From: Ferranicluibacter rubi
GTDB lineage: Bacteria; Pseudomonadota; Alphaproteobacteria; Rhizobiales; Rhizobiaceae
Assembly: GCF_011603255.1 (NCBI RefSeq)
Contig: NZ_JAANCM010000001.1
Location: forward strand, 372,001 to 436,000
DNA length: 64,000 bases
Direction of reading: 5' to 3'
The position numbers were made by a program, and so were the translations under genes. A model generated the notes under the pieces. The model had not been told where the DNA came from. It ran no database searches and was given only the letters and a program-made list of their open reading frames with translations. Below are positions 1-8,500 of this stretch, in pieces; position 1 is the first letter of the stretch; each line of letters opens with the position of its first letter.

Positions 1-161
1 ACGATCAGCGGAACCGCAGAGGGCCGCGAGTGCAGGAAATGCTGGAAGTGCTGGACGGGTGTCTTGCGGTCGGTGTCGAAAGACGCAACCGTCTTGGAAC
101 TGCCGGACAGGACGGACTCGAAGTCCTGCGAGGGCCGCGCAGCGGCTGTTGGCTCGCTCAT
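1..161 (-). CDS. frcC: Fructose ABC transporter permease FrcC, N-terminal part
   Basis: Partial gene: it starts at the ATG ending at 161 and runs off the left edge of the window. A good Shine-Dalgarno (GGAGG) lies 8 bases upstream of the ATG. The first ~53 residues begin MSEPTAAARPSQDFESVL and contain KTPVQHFQHFLHSRPSAVPL, a cytosolic lead-in to the first membrane segment that resembles rhizobial FrcC. FrcC is the inner-membrane permease of the FrcBCA (CUT2 family) fructose importer. It lies downstream of frcB on the same strand, as in Sinorhizobium frcBCAK. The membrane domain itself is outside the window, so the call rests on the N-terminus and context. Confidence 0.8.
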   Translation of the reverse strand, partial: MSEPTAAARPSQDFESVLSGSSKTVASFDTDRKTPVQHFQHFLHSRPSAVPLI

Positions 162-192
162 CAATATATCCTCCGCTTGGCGGCCTGTGCAG

Positions 193-214
193 ATGACCTC
201 GAACGGGAGGTCAT
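193..214. other. Stem-loop in the frcB-frcC gap
   Basis: Perfect 8-bp inverted repeat (193-200 with 207-214) around a 6-base loop, between the frcB terminator hairpin and frcC. Together the two hairpins fill most of the 154-bp intergenic region. This is compatible with an mRNA-stability or processing element, but function is inferred from position only. Confidence 0.45.
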
Positions 215-264
215 GCCGGGCCGGGCGCTTCGTCGGGATGACGGGTCAAGAGTGGCTTATTTTG

Positions 265-288
265 AAAAAAGGGCGGCCGAAGCCGCCC
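265..288 (-). terminator. Intrinsic terminator after frcB, inside the frc operon
   Basis: On the minus strand a GGGCGGC/GCCGCCC stem with a UUCG tetraloop (271-288) is followed by six T residues (270-265). It lies about 28 bases beyond the frcB stop and before frcC. I saw no promoter between it and frcC, so it probably gives partial termination, leaving more binding-protein message than permease message. Confidence 0.8.
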
Positions 289-315
289 CTCGCATGATGC
301 ATGGAAATGCGCAGA

Positions 316-1338
316 TCAGCCCCAGCACTTGTCCGTGCCGGCCTTGATGTCGATCGATTCGACGCCAGCCGCAGGCTTGCCGGTGACGAGCGAGACGCCC
401 GTGTCGAAGAAAGTCTTGCCGGGGGTCGGCTGCGGCTTTTCGCCGGTGTCGGCGAATTTCTTGATGGCCTCGACGCCGAGCGCCGCCATCTGCAGCGGAT
501 ACTGCTGCGAGGTCGCGCCGATAACGCCTTCCTCGACGTTCTTGATGCCCGGGCAACCGCCGTCGACGGAGACGATCAGCACGTCCTTCTCGCGGCCGAC
601 GGCCTTGAGCGCTTCGTAGGCGCCGGCAGCGGCCGGCTCGTTGATCGTGTGGACGACGTTGATGGTCGGATCCTTCTGGAGAAGGTTTTCCATGGCGGTA
701 CGGCCGCCTTCTTCGTTGCCGTTGGTGATGTCGTGGCCGACGATGCGGGCATCGTCCTCGTCACCGATCTTGTTCGGGTCCTTCGGGTCGATGCCGAAGC
801 CCATCATGAAGCCCTGGTCGCGCATGACGTCGACGGAAGGCTGCGAGGGGGTGAGATCGAGGAAGGCGACCTTGGCGTCCTTGGCGGCATCGCCGAGGGT
901 GGCAGCAGCCCACTGGCCGATCAGCTTGCCGGCGAGAAGGTTGTCGGTCGCAAACGTCGCATCGGCGCTGTCGGCCGGTTCCAGCGGGGTGTCGAGCGCG
1001 ATGACGAGAAGACCGGCGTCGCGGGCCTGCTTGACGGTGGGCACGATGCCCTTGGTGTCGGATGCGGCAATCAGGATACCCTTGGCGCCATCGGCGATGC
1101 AGGTTTCGATGGCGGCAACCTGGCTTTCGCTATCGCCATCGATCTTGCCGGCATAGGCCTTGAGCGTCACGCCCAGTTCCTTGGCCTTGGCCTCGGCGCC
1201 TTCCTTCATCTTGACGAAGAAGGGGTTCGTATCGGTCTTGGTGATGAGGCAGGCGGTCACGTCGGCAGCCTGTGCCGAGCCCGCGAAAACGACGCCGAGC
1301 GCCAGCGCGCCGAGACCGGCGGTTACGAGATTCTTCAT
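316..1338 (-). CDS. frcB: Fructose ABC transporter, periplasmic binding protein FrcB
   Basis: 340-residue periplasmic sugar-binding protein of the LacI/ribose-binding type. A Sec signal peptide ([15 protein letters not shown], ending SAQA at about residue 24) precedes the mature sequence [17 protein letters not shown], typical of CUT2 sugar binders. The ATG at 1338 was chosen over an upstream start because GGGAGG lies 6 bases before it and the signal peptide starts there. It captures fructose and delivers it to FrcC/FrcA. It is the first gene of the frcBC(A) unit and is divergent from frcR. A hairpin terminator follows the gene. Ribose or mannose as an additional ligand cannot be excluded. 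Confidence 0.88.
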   Translation of the reverse strand: MKNLVTAGLGALALGVVFAGSAQAADVTACLITKTDTNPFFVKMKEGAEAKAKELGVTLKAYAGKIDGDSESQVAAIETCIADGAKGILIAASDTKGIVPTVKQARDAGLLVIALDTPLEPADSADATFATDNLLAGKLIGQWAAATLGDAAKDAKVAFLDLTPSQPSVDVMRDQGFMMGFGIDPKDPNKIGDEDDARIVGHDITNGNEEGGRTAMENLLQKDPTINVVHTINEPAAAGAYEALKAVGREKDVLIVSVDGGCPGIKNVEEGVIGATSQQYPLQMAALGVEAIKKFADTGEKPQPTPGKTFFDTGVSLVTGKPAAGVESIDIKAGTDKCWG

Positions 1339-1459
1339 GGATATCCTCCCAAGGATCAAATGGTGAGCCGGGTTCCCGGCCCGTCAGGCTTCGCGATCGT
1401 TACGTCCTCCGCAATGAAACCGCGCTTCCGTTAGCGAGCAAACACTAAACGTTTTTGCC

Positions 1460-1486
1460 TGTCAATAACTAAATCAAATTGATTTA
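1460..1486. promoter_or_regulatory. frcB/frcR intergenic operator: 17-bp perfect palindrome beside a -35 box
   Basis: An odd palindrome with 8-bp arms and a central A (TAAATCAAATTGATTTA, 1470-1486) lies in an AT-rich patch of an otherwise GC-rich gap. A consensus -35 hexamer TTGACA for frcB reads on the minus strand at 1465-1460, directly next to it. The plus-strand TTGATT inside the palindrome could be part of the frcR -35. The position between a sugar transporter and its ROK regulator suggests the FrcR binding site. That assignment is inference; the symmetry is seen directly. Confidence 0.65.
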
Positions 1487-1596
1487 TTAAAAACCTGTGG
1501 CATTCTCTGCCTGTCGATTGTGCAGCCGCATGCCTAACATGCAGAGAAAAAGCGCAGGGACGGTTCCGGCACTGCGCCGGGACGGGAGGACTTGGA

Positions 1597-2829
1597 ATGA
1601 CGGACTTTATCGAACAGGAGACGCTGCCTGTCATGCCCGACGTCGTGGATCCCGCGGGCGGGGCAAACCAGACGCGCGTGCGTGCTCACAACGAGCGCCT
1701 CGTCATGTCGCTCGTGCGTCGCCACGACGGCCTGTCGAAGGCGGATATCGCGCGCCGTTCGGGTCTTTCGGCGCAGACCGTGTCGGTGATCATGCGCGCG
1801 CTGGAGAAAGACGGGCTGCTCATTCGCGGCGAGCCGACGCGCGGTCGCGTCGGACAGCCATCGGTGCCGATGCATCTCAATCCGTCCGCCGTCTACTCCT
1901 TCGGCGTCAAGATCGGCCGGCGCAGCGCCGACCTCATCCTGATGGACTTCGTCGGCACGATCCGCCTCAACCTGCACCAGCCCTACCCCTACCCCATGCC
2001 GGACGACATTCTAGCCTTCATCACCGAGGGGGTGGCGAAGCTGGAGCGAATGCTGAGCGCCGGCGAGCGCTCGCGCATCGCCGGCATCGGCATCGCCACG
2101 CCATTCGAGCTATGGAACTGGGCACCCGAAGTCGGCGCACCAAGCGAGGCCATGGAGCGGTGGCGGCATTTCGACCTGCAGGCTGCGGTGTCGGAGCGCA
2201 CGTCCTACCCGGTCTATCTGCAGAACGACGCGACGAGCGCCTGCGGCGCGGAGCTCGTATTCGGCGTCGGGGCGAACTATCCGGATTTCATCTATTTCTA
2301 CATCGGTTCCTTCATCGGCGGCGGTATCGTGCTGAACTCCGCGCTGTTCTCCGGCCGCACGGGAACCGCGGGAGCGCTGGGCCCCTTGCAGGTGCCGGGA
2401 CCGGACGGGCGCACGCAGCCGCTTCTCAAGGTCGCCTCGATCTTCGTTCTCGAAAACATGCTGCGGGACCGCGGCATCGATGCGCGGCCGCTCTGGTACA
2501 CGGCTGAAGAGTGGATCGATTTCGGGCCAGCGCTGGAGGACTGGATCGTCCAGACGGCCGAGGCGCTCGCCCGCGCCATCATCTCCGCCGCCTCGATCAT
2601 CGATTTTGCCGCGGCCGTCATCGACGGCGGCTTTCCCGCCTGGGTGCGCGCGCGCATCGTCGCTGCCACGCGCACGGCCGTGCAGGATCTCGACCTGCAG
2701 GGCGTCATCGTGCCCGATATCATCGAGGGCGCCGTCGGCTCCGAGGCGCGTGCCATCGGCGGGGCGAGCCTGCCGCTCTTCTCGCGTTATCTTCTCGACA
2801 CCAATGTCCTCTTCAAGGAACCTGCCTGA
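1597..2829 (+). CDS. frcR: ROK-family transcriptional regulator FrcR
   Basis: 410 residues. An N-terminal winged helix-turn-helix (about 30-85, GLSKADIARRSGLSAQTVSV) is followed by a ROK (repressor/ORF/kinase) domain from about residue 95. The cysteine zinc motif usual in ROK sugar kinases is absent and replaced by a stretch without cysteines, which fits a regulator rather than a kinase. GGGAGG precedes the ATG at 1597. The gene is divergent from frcB, as in Sinorhizobium where the orthologous locus controls fructose uptake. The palindrome in the shared upstream region is its likely operator. The inducing sugar is not deducible from sequence. Confidence 0.82.
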   Translation: MTDFIEQETLPVMPDVVDPAGGANQTRVRAHNERLVMSLVRRHDGLSKADIARRSGLSAQTVSVIMRALEKDGLLIRGEPTRGRVGQPSVPMHLNPSAVYSFGVKIGRRSADLILMDFVGTIRLNLHQPYPYPMPDDILAFITEGVAKLERMLSAGERSRIAGIGIATPFELWNWAPEVGAPSEAMERWRHFDLQAAVSERTSYPVYLQNDATSACGAELVFGVGANYPDFIYFYIGSFIGGGIVLNSALFSGRTGTAGALGPLQVPGPDGRTQPLLKVASIFVLENMLRDRGIDARPLWYTAEEWIDFGPALEDWIVQTAEALARAIISAASIIDFAAAVIDGGFPAWVRARIVAATRTAVQDLDLQGVIVPDIIEGAVGSEARAIGGASLPLFSRYLLDTNVLFKEPA

Positions 2830-3263
2830 TGCTGAAAGGTCTTTCCCCTCTCCTGAGCCCCGACCTGCTCGCAACGCTCCGCGCCATGGGCCATGGCGAT
2901 GAGATCGCCATCGTCGATGGCAACTATCCCGCGCTCGAACATGCCCGCCGGCTGATCCGCCTCGACGGCCATGGCGTGGTGCCGGTGGTCGATGCCATCC
3001 TCAGCGTCATGCCGATCGACGATTTCGTGGACGAGGCGATCTTTCGTGCGACGGTAAAGCAGGACCGGGATCTTCTCGATCCCGTACATGCGGAGCTGAT
3101 CGCCTGCTGCGCCCGGCACGAGCCGGAGAGGACCGTGGTGCCGCTGCTCGGCACCGACTTCTATCCGCGCGTGAAAGCGGCGCATACGGTGGTGCAGACC
3201 AGCGAGCCCCGCCTCTACGGCAACATGATCCTGCGCAAGGGCGTCATCTACCCCGCAGGGTGA
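2829..3263 (+). CDS. RbsD/FucU-family sugar mutarotase
   Basis: 144-residue protein of the RbsD/FucU fold, which interconverts anomeric or ring forms of sugars such as fucose or ribose. MLKGLSPLLSPDLLATLRAMGHGDEIAIVD is the characteristic N-terminus, with the conserved His and Asp (GHGDEI, VDGNYP). The C-terminal LYGNMILRKGVIYP matches the family signature. The start ATG overlaps the frcR stop (TGATG), so the two are translationally coupled. Linkage to the fructose system suggests it prepares sugar anomers entering through Frc. FucU-like length and residues favour fucose-mutarotase chemistry, but the substrate is not certain. A strong terminator follows 20 bases after the stop. Confidence 0.85.
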   Translation: MLKGLSPLLSPDLLATLRAMGHGDEIAIVDGNYPALEHARRLIRLDGHGVVPVVDAILSVMPIDDFVDEAIFRATVKQDRDLLDPVHAELIACCARHEPERTVVPLLGTDFYPRVKAAHTVVQTSEPRLYGNMILRKGVIYPAG

Positions 3264-3282
3264 TGCGCCATCCGAGAAACGC

Positions 3283-3315
3283 AAAACCCGCCGGATGTCG
3301 ATCCGGCGGGTTTTT
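3283..3315. terminator. Bidirectional intrinsic terminator
   Basis: 14-bp perfect stem (3283-3296 with 3301-3314) with a GTCG loop. The ends are A4 and T5, so it works in both directions. It separates the convergent mutarotase gene (plus) and doxX (minus). Confidence 0.93.
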
Positions 3316-3336
3316 CATTGGGCGAAAGAGAGGCGA

Positions 3337-3720
3337 TCAGGTGCGGCGCGCGTCCACCGAAAGGGCGCCGGGGCCGAAGGCTGCGAGCACGAGGAAGCCA
3401 CCAGCTATGGCGAAGTTCTTCTGGAAGTTGATCGCCTGGCCCATGTCGGCAAAGTTGAAATGCGCGATGAACGCCGTGGCGATGCAGAAGGCGGCGAGAA
3501 CATAGGCCGTCGGGCGCGTGAAAAAGCCGACGAGAATGAAGATGCCGCCGACGAGTTCGACCAGCGAGACGATCACTGCAGTAACCATCGGAACCGGCAG
3601 GCCGGCGCCGGCGAAGTAGCCGGCCGTTCCCGAGAGGTTGGTGATCTTGCCGAAACCGGCGACGATGAAGATGATGGAGAGGAGAATGCGTCCGACGAGG
3701 ACGATGGCGCTGGTGGACAT
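3337..3720 (-). CDS. DoxX-family membrane protein
   Basis: 127 residues with four predicted membrane helices. It begins MSTSAIVLVGRILLSIIFIVAGFGKI, the typical first helix of DoxX/SURF4-like proteins, and contains VELVGGIFILVGFFTRPTA. The ATG at 3720 was chosen because a GGAG motif and a promoter (TTGTCA-17-TAAGAT) lie upstream; a longer in-frame reading would start far before this promoter. DoxX proteins are small inner-membrane proteins, some linked to redox homeostasis and thiosulfate/quinone chemistry, but the role here is unknown. It is transcribed alone and ends at a shared bidirectional terminator. Confidence 0.8.
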   Translation of the reverse strand: MSTSAIVLVGRILLSIIFIVAGFGKITNLSGTAGYFAGAGLPVPMVTAVIVSLVELVGGIFILVGFFTRPTAYVLAAFCIATAFIAHFNFADMGQAINFQKNFAIAGGFLVLAAFGPGALSVDARRT

Positions 3721-3748
3721 GGGTACGGGCTCCGTTGAGGAAGAAGAT

Positions 3749-3777
3749 ATCTTAGCTTTAGCAACAATGCATGACAA
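3749..3777 (-). promoter_or_regulatory. Sigma-70-type promoter of doxX
   Basis: On the minus strand TTGTCA (3777-3772) and TAAGAT (3754-3749) are separated by exactly 17 bases, about 30 bases upstream of the doxX start. It is one of the best-matching housekeeping promoters in the window. Confidence 0.65.
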
Positions 3778-3881
3778 ACATAGCCCACATGCCGACGACA
3801 CATCGTTCACAAGAGGTGAACGACAACGGCCAATCGTCAACTTCGACTTCCACGTCGCAACAGTGCCGGACAGGATGCGGG

Positions 3882-4916
3882 CTAGCGGATCTCACCAGCC
3901 TGCGGGCCCCAGGTATCGGTGAGGGCGAAGCCGTCGGCCAGGGGATCGAACGGATCGAGGGCGACCTGGTGGAGGCCGAACGTCCAGCCCCGGCCGGAGA
4001 TAGTGGGAATGATGGCCGGACGGCCGGCGACTTCGGTGACGCTTTCGAGCCCAACCTCGAACTCCGAACCGATGATCGAGCGGGACTTGAACACATCGCC
4101 GGGCTTGGCGAGACCGCGGGCGTGCAGCGTGGCGAGGTTGGCGGAGCTGCCGGTGCCGCAGGGAGAGCGATCGACCCGGCCCGGCCACATGGTCGTGCAC
4201 GTGCGCACCGTGCCATCGGCTTCCGTGCTGCGGAACATGACATAGGCGACGCCGGAGATTTCCGGAATCTCGGGATGCACCGTCGGGATGGTGCGGTTGA
4301 CGATGTCCTTGATGATCATGCCGGCTTCCACGATCGCGCGGGCATTGGCCTTCTCGATCGTCGTGCCGATCTGGTGCACGTCCACCAGCGCATAGAAAAT
4401 GCCGCCATAGCAGAGATCGACCTTGATCGTGCCCCATTGCGGCGTTTCCACCTCGACATCCAGCGCCTGGACGAAGGACGGGGTCATGGTCAGCTTGACG
4501 CGCTCGCAGCGGCCGTCGCGGCATGTCGCCGTCGCCTTGACGAGGCCGGCGGCGGTGTCGAGCATGACGACCGTTTCCGGCTCCTTCATCTCGACGATGC
4601 CGGATTCGAGCAACGCCGTGGTGACGCAGATCGAATTGGAACCGGACATGGCATGCGCCTGATCGGCCTGGAGAATGATGAAGCCGGCATCGGCTTCCGG
4701 ACGCTTGGCCGGCAGCAGCAGATTGACCGAGCCGATGGAGGACGCGCGCGGCTCTAGGCAGAGGAACCGCCTGAGGCTGTCATCCACCGTGTTGATGTGA
4801 TGAAGCTGCTCGGCGATCGTGTTGCCCGGAATTTTCGGCACGCCGCCAATGGCGACCTTGCCGATTTCGCCCTCGCAATGAACATCCAGCAGCTGGATCG
4901 TGCGCTTCCATCTCAT
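3882..4916 (-). CDS. Proline racemase superfamily enzyme (hydroxyproline epimerase or trans-3-hydroxyproline dehydratase)
   Basis: 344 residues, full length for the proline racemase superfamily. The first catalytic position is Ser91 (AMSGSNSIC) where proline racemase has Cys. The second, Cys253, is present (DRSPCGTGSSA). As I recall, Ser/Cys members act on hydroxyprolines: 4-hydroxyproline 2-epimerase or trans-3-hydroxy-L-proline dehydratase. The dehydratase route would lead through pyrroline-2-carboxylate to L-proline, the substrate of PutA encoded 0.7 kb away. The ATG at 4916 was preferred over an upstream in-frame start because the conserved fold begins at MRWKRTIQLLDVHCEGEIGK. No ketimine reductase or D-hydroxyproline oxidase is adjacent, so the exact reaction is open. 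Confidence 0.82.
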   Translation of the reverse strand: MRWKRTIQLLDVHCEGEIGKVAIGGVPKIPGNTIAEQLHHINTVDDSLRRFLCLEPRASSIGSVNLLLPAKRPEADAGFIILQADQAHAMSGSNSICVTTALLESGIVEMKEPETVVMLDTAAGLVKATATCRDGRCERVKLTMTPSFVQALDVEVETPQWGTIKVDLCYGGIFYALVDVHQIGTTIEKANARAIVEAGMIIKDIVNRTIPTVHPEIPEISGVAYVMFRSTEADGTVRTCTTMWPGRVDRSPCGTGSSANLATLHARGLAKPGDVFKSRSIIGSEFEVGLESVTEVAGRPAIIPTISGRGWTFGLHQVALDPFDPLADGFALTDTWGPQAGEIR

Positions 4917-5085
4917 CGGTCGAACTCCTCTTGTGCCGTCATGTCGCGCAGACTGGCGACAAAATGTGTACAGAGGCATTTACGCCTGTTCTCAGCTTTT
5001 GCCTAGGGACCTCGTTCGATCGTCCGTGCATTACCGACACTGCAGCGGCATGGCGCGACCTGGCTTTGCGTGGTAGGTTTCGCGC

Positions 5086-5400
5086 ATGATGCCTGCCGTT
5101 CCCACCGATGATTTCGACTGCCAAAGCTGCGGCGCCTGCTGTTCCTACTCCGCCGATTGGCCGCGCTTCTCGATGGAGAGCGAGGAGGAACTGGCACGGA
5201 TTCCAGAAGAGTTTGTGTCAGCAGATCTCGGTGGCATGCGGTGCGAGAACGACCGGTGCGCGGCATTGTCCGGCGTGTTGGGTCAGCATGTCGGCTGCGG
5301 CATCTACGCTATCAGGCCGATCGTCTGTCGCACCTGCATGCCGGGGGATGACGAGTGCCTGACGGCGCGGCAGGCTCTGTCGGCACACGTCCTGCTCTAG
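5086..5400 (+). CDS. YkgJ-family cysteine-cluster protein
   Basis: 104 residues. An N-terminal CQSCGACCS motif, a central cysteine pair (RCENDRC) and C-terminal RPIVCRTCMPGDDEC form the cysteine cluster of the YkgJ/zinc-or-iron-chelating family (PF03692 type). Two adjacent ATGs (5086 and 5089) are possible; the first has GGTAGG upstream. The biochemical role is not established for this small subgroup. It lies 180 bp upstream of putA in the same direction and divergent from the hydroxyproline enzyme, but nothing shows a functional tie to proline use. Confidence 0.72.
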   Translation: MMPAVPTDDFDCQSCGACCSYSADWPRFSMESEEELARIPEEFVSADLGGMRCENDRCAALSGVLGQHVGCGIYAIRPIVCRTCMPGDDECLTARQALSAHVLL

Positions 5401-5581
5401 CTGATCCGACGGGGTATCCTCGGATGCACCGCATGAAACGCGCCCTTAGAGGCATCCAGGCGTGAATCGTAAGGCGTTCCGTCGTTTTTTCCGGATGGAG
5501 ATGTGGCGCGCTCGGCCGTATCCTAAGTGTCGTATTCAACACAAAGCATCCCCCTGTTTCCGTACCTGAAAAGGCCTCCCG

Positions 5582-8500
5582 ATGAGCCAGACGTCGCCGA
5601 AGTCCACCCTCGACCCGATGCCGCTTCCCTTCAAGGCCTTTGCACCGCCGCTCGCTGCCCCGACGCCGCTTCGGGCTGCCGTCACACGCGCCTATCGCCA
5701 GCCGGAGGCTGCCTGTGTCGCCGCCCTTCTGGAACAGGCGACGCTGCCGGAGGACGTACGGTTCCAGGCTGCCAAGACCGCGCGCGGGCTCATCACCGCG
5801 CTGCGTGCCAAGCATAAGGGCTCGGGTGTCGAGGGGCTGGTGCATGAATACTCGCTGTCGAGCCAAGAAGGTGTGGCGCTGATGTGCCTTGCCGAAGCCT
5901 TGCTGCGCATTCCCGACACAGCCACGCGCGATGCTCTCATCCGCGACAAGATCGCCACCGGCGACTGGCGCTCGCATGTCGGCGGCGGACGCTCGCTCTT
6001 CGTCAACGCGGCCACCTGGGGCCTCGTCGTTACCGGCAAGCTGACCTCGACCGTCAACGACCGCGGGCTTTCGGCAGCGCTCACACGCCTCATCGCGCGG
6101 GCCGGCGAGCCGGTCATCCGGCGCGGCGTCGATATGGCCATGCGGATGATGGGAGAGCAGTTCGTCACCGGCGAAACCATCGAGGAGGCGCTGAAGCGTG
6201 CCCGCCCGTTGGAGGCCCGCGGCTTCCGCTATTCCTACGACATGCTCGGCGAGGCCGCGACGACGGCGGCCGATGCGAAGCGCTATTACGCCGACTACGA
6301 AAACGCCATCCATGCCATCGGCAAGGCCGCGGCCGGCCGGGGGATCTATGAGGGTCCCGGCATTTCCATCAAGCTCTCGGCGCTGCATCCACGCTATGTC
6401 AGGGCGCAGGCCGCGCGCGTGATGCGCGAGCTTCTGCCCCAGGTGAAGGCGCTGGCGTTGATCGCCAAGGGCTACGATATCGGGCTGAATATCGACGCCG
6501 AGGAAGCCGACCGGCTGGAACTGTCGCTCGATCTTCTCGAGGCCCTGCGGCTCGATCCGGATCTCTCCGGCTGGCACGGCGTCGGCTTCGTCGTCCAGGC
6601 CTACGGCAAGCGATGCCCGATGGTGCTCGACGTCGTCATCGACCTTGCCCGCCGCTCCGGCCACCGCATGATGGTGCGCCTCGTCAAAGGCGCCTACTGG
6701 GATGCCGAGATCAAGCGGGCGCAGGTGGACGGGCTTGAGGACTTCCCGGTCTTCACACGCAAGATCCATACCGACGTTTCCTACATCGCCTGCGCGCGCA
6801 AGCTGTTGGCGGCGAAAGACGTGATCTTCCCCCAGTTCGCCACGCACAACGCGCAGAGTCTCGCCACCATCCACGCCATGGCCGGCCCGGATTTCACCGT
6901 CGGGGACTATGAGTTTCAGTGCCTGCACGGCATGGGCGAGCCACTGTACGACGAGGTCGTCGGTGCGGACAAGCTCAACCGGCCATGCCGGATCTATGCA
7001 CCCGTTGGCACGCACGAGACCCTGCTCGCCTATCTGGTGCGCCGCCTGCTGGAGAACGGCGCCAACTCGTCCTTCGTCAACCGGATCGCCGATCCCACTG
7101 TCTCCGTGGACGAACTGATCGCCGATCCGGTGGAAATCGTGCGCAACGTGCCCTCCCCCGGCGGCCCCCATGACAAGATCCACCTGCCCTCAGCGCTCTA
7201 TCCCGGCCGCAGCAACTCGGCTGGCCTCGACCTCTCCTCGGAAACGACGCTCTCGATGCTCTCGGAGACCTTCTCCAAGAGTGCGACCGCCGACTGGACC
7301 GCTGCCCCCATGCTTGCGGGCGACACGCCGGCTGGGCCGTCGCGGCCTGTCGAGAACCCGGGCGACCGGCGCGACCGCGTCGGCACCGTGGCCGAGGCGT
7401 CGGACGCCGATGCAGTGCGGGGGGTTACGCTTGCCGCCGATGCAAGCGCCCGGTGGGGTGCGACGGCGCCGGCCGAGCGGGCCGCCTGCCTGTCGCGTGC
7501 GGCAGACCTGATGCAGGCGCGCATGCCCGATCTCCTCGGCCTCATCATCCGCGAGGCCGGCAAGTCCGCGCCGAACGCGATTGCCGAGGTGCGCGAGGCG
7601 ATCGACTTCCTGCGCTATTATGCGGAACAGGCCGGCCGGACGCTGGGTCCGGCGCATGGGGCTCTTGGCCCAATCGTCTGCATCAGCCCCTGGAATTTCC
7701 CGCTGGCCATCTTCACCGGGCAGATCGCCGCCGCTTTGGTCGCCGGCAATCCGGTGCTCGCCAAGCCCGCCGAGGAAACGCCGCTGATCGCCGCCGAAGG
7801 CGTGCGCCTGCTGCATGAGGCCGGCATCCCCAGGGATGTCCTCCAATTCCTGCCGGGCGACGGGCGCGTGGGTGCGGCTCTCGTCGGGGCGGAGGGCGTT
7901 GCCGGGGTGATGTTTACCGGATCGACCGAGGTTGCGCGGCTCATTCAGGCCCAGCTTGCCGGACGGCTCTCGCCCGAGGGCAAGCCGATCCCGCTGATTG
8001 CCGAGACAGGCGGGCAGAACGCCATGATCGTCGACAGTTCGGCGCTCGCCGAGCAGGTGGTGGCCGACGTCATCGCGTCCGCCTTCGACAGCGCCGGACA
8101 GCGCTGCTCGGCACTGCGCGTCCTCTGCCTGCAGACGGATGTGGCCGGCCGCGTGCTGACCATGCTGAAGGGCGCCCTGCACGAGCTGGATATCGGCCGC
8201 ACCGACCGGCTTTCCGTCGATGTCGGGCCGGTGATCTCAGGCGAGGCGAAAGAGACGATCGACAAGCACATCGCCGCCATGCGCGGCATCGGCGCGCGCG
8301 TCGAGCAGATCGCCATGCCGGATGCCACCGCCCACGGCACCTTCGTCGCGCCGACGATCATCGAGATCGCCAAGCTTTCGGACCTCGCCCGCGAGGTGTT
8401 CGGGCCGGTGCTGCATGTCCTGCGCTACGAGCGGGACGATCTCGACCGTCTGATCGACGACATCAACGCCACCGGCTACGGCCTGACCTTCGGCCTGCAC

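Noticed and set aside
5312-7183. Long minus-strand open frame (623 codons) opposite putA
   Set aside because: Mirror frame of a strongly coding GC-rich gene; composition is Arg/Gly/His-rich without any recognisable domain, and PutA on the plus strand is certain.
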